Below, in pieces: positions 60,278-64,000 of a stretch of 64,000 bases of DNA. Source of the stretch: Anaerolineae bacterium (GTDB taxonomy: Bacteria; Chloroflexota; Anaerolineae; Aggregatilineales; Phototrophicaceae); NCBI GenBank assembly GCA_022823945.1, contig JAJEBK010000022.1:62001-126000 (forward strand), read 5' to 3'. The position numbers and the translations under genes are program-made. Each line of letters starts with the position of its first letter. Position 1 is the first letter of the stretch. Under the pieces are notes generated by a model. It worked only from the letters and a program-made list of their open reading frames with translations, had not been told where the DNA came from and searched no databases.

Positions 60278-61174
60278 CTATCTTTGGGACGTGCCACGCC
60301 CCTGCAATGCCAGCGAAATGCCTATCAGAAGCGTACTCAAAAGCATCATGATTGTCGAGATGGCGTTGACCTCGGGCGTGACGGTCAATTTCAGCAAGCC
60401 ATAGACGAAGACGGGCAAGGTGGTTGTGCCCACGCCAGAAGTAAAAAATGTGATGACGAAGTCGTCCAGCGACAGCGTAAACGCCAGCAGCGCGCCCGCA
60501 ATCACGCCCGGCAGGATCAAAGGGAAAGTGACGCGCCAGAAGGTTTGCCAAGGGTTTGCGCCCAGGTCGCTCGCCGCTTCTTCCAGGGTCGGGTCCATAT
60601 CGGCCAGCCGCGCCCGCACCACGATCGCCACATACGAGATATTGAAGGTGACATGCGCCATGATGATTGTATGGAAGCCGGGGAATACGCGCTCGCCACT
60701 GAGCAGATGAATCCAGTCGAATGCCACCTTGAAGAATATCGCCAGCGAGATGGCTTGCGTAATTTCGGGGATGACCACCGGCAAAAAGAGCAAACCATCC
60801 AGAAGCCGCTTGCCGGGGAAGCGGCCGCGCGCCATTGCCAGCGCGATCATGGTGCCCAGCGCCGTCGCGATAGCTGTGGCGATCGTGCCCACGAACAGGC
60901 TGTTGCGAAAGGCGTTGAGCATGAGCTCGGTGGAAAACGCGCTTTCTGCGCCGACCACATTGTTGAGGATATTGCTGTACCACTTCAATGTGAAGCCGGT
61001 GAACGAAGCCACCGATTTGCTCTGATTGAAAGAGAAAAGCACCAACACCAAGATGGGCGCCCACAGGAAGAAATAGGCGACAAGCGGGTTCAACAACAAG
61101 CCCAGTTTGCCCAGCCGCTTGATGCGGCGGTTGCGCCCCAGCGCGTTTTCGTTTATCAGGGCTTGCGCCGACAT
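60278..61174 (-). CDS. potC: Polyamine ABC transporter permease PotC
   Basis: Inner-membrane permease with six helices: LVAYFFLWAPILVLVLFSFN, then ATAIATALGTMIALAMARGRF, FLPVVIPEITQAISLAIFF, and further downstream the EAA loop EEAASDLGANPWQTFWRVTFP that docks on PotA. DDFVITFFTSGVGTTTLPVF is the usual PotC segment after the loop. 298 aa. Its ATG overlaps the potB stop by one base (TGATG). Confidence 0.93.
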   Translation of the reverse strand: MSAQALINENALGRNRRIKRLGKLGLLLNPLVAYFFLWAPILVLVLFSFNQSKSVASFTGFTLKWYSNILNNVVGAESAFSTELMLNAFRNSLFVGTIATAIATALGTMIALAMARGRFPGKRLLDGLLFLPVVIPEITQAISLAIFFKVAFDWIHLLSGERVFPGFHTIIMAHVTFNISYVAIVVRARLADMDPTLEEAASDLGANPWQTFWRVTFPLILPGVIAGALLAFTLSLDDFVITFFTSGVGTTTLPVFVYGLLKLTVTPEVNAISTIMMLLSTLLIGISLALQGRGTSQR

Positions 61175-62085
61175 CACGCCCCCGTCTGCCGCCGATTGCC
61201 AAAGACATACACCAGCAGCGACAGCATCACCACGCCCATCATCACAATGGACAAAGCCGATCCCAGCGGCATATTGCCCGAGCCGCCGAACTGGTTGTTG
61301 ATCAAGTTGCCGATCATGAGGCCTTTAGTGCCGCCCAGCAAGTCTGGCGTAACGAACGCGCCCACCGATGGGATAAACACGAGCGCGCAGCCCGCCAGCA
61401 CGCCGGGCATGGTCAATGGCAAGACGACGCGCAAAAATGTCCGCGTTTCATTCGCCCCCAGGTCCTGCGCGGCATCGACATAACGGAAGTTGAAGCGCTC
61501 TACCGAAGCGAATATGGGCAGCACCATAAACGGCAGGAAGCCATACACCAAGCCCACCAGAACGGCGAATTGCGTGTTCAATAGCTGCAGCGGCTCGCTG
61601 ATGACGCCCAGTGCACGCAAGACGCCGTTTATCGTACCTTCATCGCCCAGCAATATGCGCCAGGCATAGGTGCGGATGAGAAAGTTCGTCCAAAATGGCA
61701 AGATGACCAGGAAGAGCGCGATCTGCTGGACGATGGGCCGGCGGCGAGTGCTGATGAAAAATGCCAGCGGATAGCCGACCAGCAGACAAACGACTGTCGT
61801 CAAGCCAGCCAGCCCAATCGACCGCCACAAAATGATCGAGAAGATGCCAAAAGTGCGTTCATAATGCTGCAGGGTCAGCGGCATCTGCGCCACGCCACCC
61901 CGCCCCCGCGACATCAAACTGACGACCAGCACAATCACCAGCGGCAGCACAAAAAAGACCAGCAGCCACGCGACAGTCGGCAGCGCTAAAAGCGAGCCAT
62001 CCTTCTGTGAGCGACGAAACCACCTGGACACGAAAAAAAGATACCGCCTTTCTCGCCAGCGACTTGCTCTAGCCACCATCCGCAT
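61174..62085 (-). CDS. potB: Polyamine ABC transporter permease PotB
   Basis: First gene of the pot operon. N-terminal arginine-rich segment (RASRWRERRYLFFVSRWFRR), then helices starting PTVAWLLVFFVLPLVIVLVV. Characteristic PotB parts: LFLVILPFWTNFLIRTYAW, LLNTQFAVLVGLVYGFLPFM, the EAA-like loop DAAQDLGANETRTFLRVVLP, and VGAFVTPDLLGGTKGLMIGN. 303 aa. The first ATG at 62085 has no ribosome site and lies 8 nt after a TACAAT box, so the mRNA may be leaderless, or the true start may be the ATG two codons later. Confidence 0.9.
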   Translation of the reverse strand: MRMVARASRWRERRYLFFVSRWFRRSQKDGSLLALPTVAWLLVFFVLPLVIVLVVSLMSRGRGGVAQMPLTLQHYERTFGIFSIILWRSIGLAGLTTVVCLLVGYPLAFFISTRRRPIVQQIALFLVILPFWTNFLIRTYAWRILLGDEGTINGVLRALGVISEPLQLLNTQFAVLVGLVYGFLPFMVLPIFASVERFNFRYVDAAQDLGANETRTFLRVVLPLTMPGVLAGCALVFIPSVGAFVTPDLLGGTKGLMIGNLINNQFGGSGNMPLGSALSIVMMGVVMLSLLVYVFGNRRQTGA

Positions 62086-62147
62086 AGTAACTTATTGTAG
62101 GGTTGAATGCCACGCATCCAGCGCGGCGGCCAGAAAGGACAACATCC

Positions 62148-63035
62148 ATGTCAAAGCGCGAAACAGACAAATCAGCGCTAAAAAAAGCCCTCGACAGCGA
62201 CTGGCCCCAAATCCAGAAGCATCTGATAGAAAAAGCGGCTGAAGAAGCCGGGCAGGACAACCCCCACGAGCCTTATTGGACGACCGACGAAGATGGCACG
62301 CGGGTGCTGAATTTTAGCCCCGACAGCTGGTGGCTGAAGCACTTCGACGAGCGAGTTGTCTTGCTCGATTTGCCGGGTGTCGCGGTGATGAATACCCAGC
62401 ATTGGCATGTGGGCGCTGCGGTGAGCACAATCCACGATGCCTACAACATGGGACGCGCCGAATCGGGTGGTGAATGCTTCGCAGAGGACGATATATTGGC
62501 GCATATTGAGCGCTTTGCTCGCGGGCAGTTCGTTGCCATCCGCACCAGCGGTCCAGGCGCGGGACATGCAGTCGGCATGGCGACAACAATGCGCACAACA
62601 CGACCGCCCACCGCGCCCATATTGCCTTGGATCGAGGCGATTGGCGATCTGCGGCTGGCTGCGCACGAACCGTCCGGCGACTGGCTCTATGGCGCAGAGA
62701 TGGCTGTGCGCCACATGTATCGACGCAAGGGCATCGGCACGGGTTTGTACCGCGTTCGCTTCGACCTGGTGCGTTCGCTCAACCTGCGCGGCTGGTATGC
62801 GGTCGGCATGCTCATGGGGTACAAAGATCATGCCGACGCGATGGATGTGGTCGAATATGGCGAACGCGTCATCGCAGGCGAAATCAAAGACCCGACCGTG
62901 ACGATGCAGATGAATCGCGGCTTTCGCGCTGTGTCGGTGGCAACAGCCTATGACGACGAGCCACAAGCCGGCGATGCGGGTGTGCTCATTGTATGGGAAA
63001 ATCCCGACTATGTTGAAGGCGGCGACACAGGATGA
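62148..63035 (+). CDS. GNAT acetyltransferase (larger paralogue)
   Basis: 295-aa protein with an N-terminal charged region (SKRETDKSALKKALDSDWPQI) and a central to C-terminal GNAT domain: MAVRHMYRRKGIGTGLYRVR is the acetyl-CoA loop, followed by VGMLMGYKDHADAMDVVEY and VTMQMNRGFRAVSVATAY. It shares layout and end (VWENPDYVEG) with the GNAT at 55576. ATG at 62148 has AAAGGA 9 nt upstream. It is read away from potB and overlaps the amine oxidase start (ATGA), so the pair is co-translated. Polyamine or amino-acid acetylation is an inference from context. Confidence 0.82.
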   Translation: MSKRETDKSALKKALDSDWPQIQKHLIEKAAEEAGQDNPHEPYWTTDEDGTRVLNFSPDSWWLKHFDERVVLLDLPGVAVMNTQHWHVGAAVSTIHDAYNMGRAESGGECFAEDDILAHIERFARGQFVAIRTSGPGAGHAVGMATTMRTTRPPTAPILPWIEAIGDLRLAAHEPSGDWLYGAEMAVRHMYRRKGIGTGLYRVRFDLVRSLNLRGWYAVGMLMGYKDHADAMDVVEYGERVIAGEIKDPTVTMQMNRGFRAVSVATAYDDEPQAGDAGVLIVWENPDYVEGGDTG

Positions 63036-64000
63036 ACGCCCTGGTCATAGGCGCGGGCATGGCTGGACTTTCGGCAGCCTGGCATTTGCAAGCTGCGGGC
63101 ATCACCACGACCGTGCTGGAAGCGCGGGATCGCATCGGCGGGCGAGTCTGGACCAACCGCGACTTCGCCGATATCCCGGTCGAATTCGGCGCGGAATTGA
63201 TCCACGGGCGTGGCGCAGAAGTCAATACCTGGGACTGGATTCGCAAGCTGGGTCTGCGCACCTGGCATTGGAACAAGCTGGATGATTCCATGATCCGCAC
63301 CGAAACGGGCGACTGGCTGACCATGGGCGAGGCGCGGGCGCAGTCTCCTGAACTGGATGCGACGCGCTCTTGGGAGCTGGGCGATGTGCCCGAGCCGTGT
63401 GATGACGAAGACCTGGGCAGCTACTTGCAGCGCATCGGCTTCAGCCCAGCGCAGATGCGCTATGTGCAGCGCTCCTTCGCCAATGCAGAAGGCGATGATA
63501 TGCGTTACCTAAACGCCAAGGCGCATGCCCAAGCCATGCCTCCCCCTGATGCTTCGGGGGGACCGAGGGGGGTAGACGACGAAGATTACAGCGACCACCG
63601 CATCCTGGATGGTTATGACAGTTATTACACGCAATTGGCGGCCGAGCTGGATATACATCTACATTGCGCGGTCAGCCAAATCAATTGGGCGGGCGGTGTG
63701 CAGGCACAGGCTGTCTCGGGCGCGGTCTACGCTGCCGATGTCGCAGTGATTGCATTGCCGCTGGCGGTGCTGCAAGCTGCGCGCGTGCGGTTCGCTCCTT
63801 TGCTGCCAGCTGTCAAAAATGAAGCGCTGGCTGGCTTGCAAATGGGACCCGTGCTCAAGCTGGTTTACCTCTTCGACGCGCCCATACTCGATCGAAAAAT
63901 CGGCGCGATCTATTCGGCTGGCAGCCCGCCCATGTGGTGGTCGCCATCGCTGGGCAGGCCGGGCGGCGCGGTCGTTTGGACGGCATTTGCCACCGGCGAT
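63032..64000 (+). CDS. Flavin-containing amine oxidase (partial, runs off the window)
   Basis: FAD-dependent amine oxidase family; at least 323 codons are present and no stop occurs before the window end. The dinucleotide-binding fold is complete: ALVIGAGMAGLSAAWHLQAAG, VLEARDRIGGRVWTN, VEFGAELIHGRG. Later parts, such as HRILDGYDSYYTQLAAEL, VAVIALPLAVLQAARVRFAP and VLKLVYLF, match plant-type and bacterial polyamine/monoamine oxidases. Residues about 171-182 (PPPDASGGPRGV) are encoded by a copy of repeat family 1, inserted in frame. It follows the GNAT gene and is near potBCDA, which suggests polyamine oxidation. Confidence 0.88.
   Translation, partial: MNALVIGAGMAGLSAAWHLQAAGITTTVLEARDRIGGRVWTNRDFADIPVEFGAELIHGRGAEVNTWDWIRKLGLRTWHWNKLDDSMIRTETGDWLTMGEARAQSPELDATRSWELGDVPEPCDDEDLGSYLQRIGFSPAQMRYVQRSFANAEGDDMRYLNAKAHAQAMPPPDASGGPRGVDDEDYSDHRILDGYDSYYTQLAAELDIHLHCAVSQINWAGGVQAQAVSGAVYAADVAVIALPLAVLQAARVRFAPLLPAVKNEALAGLQMGPVLKLVYLFDAPILDRKIGAIYSAGSPPMWWSPSLGRPGGAVVWTAFATGD
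63539..63577 (+). repeat. GC-rich palindromic repeat, family 1, copy D (in-frame in a gene)
   Basis: CCTCCCCCTGATGCTTC then GGGGGGACCGAGGGGGGTAGA. It closely matches 59055-59092 and shares TGATGCTTCGGGG with 59118-59165. It lies inside the amine oxidase gene, where it is translated as PPPDASGGPRGVD without breaking the frame. Confidence 0.85.

Noticed and set aside
63032..64000. Frameshift or pseudogene in the amine oxidase caused by the repeat
   Set aside because: The frame continues without a stop through the repeat to the window end and family sequence resumes directly after it.
1..64000. tRNA, rRNA, CRISPR array, prophage or insertion sequence
   Set aside because: No cloverleaf, rRNA motif, regularly spaced repeat array, integrase, transposase or phage structural gene was recognised on either strand.

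Overview
This 64 kb window is a densely coding bacterial chromosome segment of roughly 60% GC. About 60 genes sit in short, tightly overlapping operons, with many ATGA/TGATG stop-start overlaps. There is no rRNA, tRNA, CRISPR array, integrase or transposase, so the lineage rests on gene content alone. Several traits together suggest a Chloroflexota (Anaerolineae-like) bacterium: a DnaD-like plus DnaC-like helicase-loading set, a Ycf45/R3H-type ATPase, many solo nucleoside hydrolases, a DUF89 phosphatase, a soluble reductive-dehalogenase-like protein, and both Gram-positive and cyanobacterial flavours of gene. This placement is inference; a marker-gene tree would settle it.

Layout. 0-6 kb: a secreted LysM protein, a nucleoside hydrolase, an acyl-CoA dehydrogenase followed directly by a TIR-domain protein, and an EcsC-like protein with a lipoprotein. 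6-13 kb: a bifunctional nuclease, then a replication run (replicative helicase DnaB, a DnaD-domain protein, a protein with two DnaC-like ATPase domains) that continues into a tandem GNAT, a ketol-acid-reductoisomerase-like protein and a HAD phosphatase. 13-18 kb (minus strand): hisG with a dehydrogenase, and a PfkB kinase / ECF sigma / membrane protein / AlkZ-like operon. 18-27 kb: rho, then a structured leader and an assimilatory sulfate-reduction operon (APS reductase, siroheme synthesis genes, sulfite reductase, an unknown gene, a Stf0-type sulfotransferase). 27-31 kb: a PatB/MalY lyase with a second nucleoside hydrolase, dnaN and a flavin-fold oxidase. 31-46 kb: mostly single metabolic genes, including a DUF89 phosphatase, the Ycf45/R3H ATPase, xpt, a prolidase divergent from a proline-racemase-family enzyme, GH127, an MBL hydrolase and PhyH. 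46-51 kb: a complete ribose-type ABC importer. 51-55.5 kb: an aminotransferase, a dipeptidase, a D-threonine-aldolase-like enzyme and pdxS. 55.5-64 kb: a potBCDA polyamine importer with rdhA-like and vanZ-like genes downstream, and a divergent GNAT plus flavin amine oxidase that runs off the window.

The most notable non-coding signals are as follows. (1) A three-way-junction leader overlaps an intrinsic terminator in front of the sulfate operon; I could not match it to a known riboswitch. (2) Two families of short GC-rich palindromic repeats have, in three places, become part of protein-coding sequence. (3) A perfect 12-nt inverted repeat sits between the divergent prolidase and proline-racemase genes. 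Promoters are often of the extended -10 type (TGnTATACT/TATAAT).
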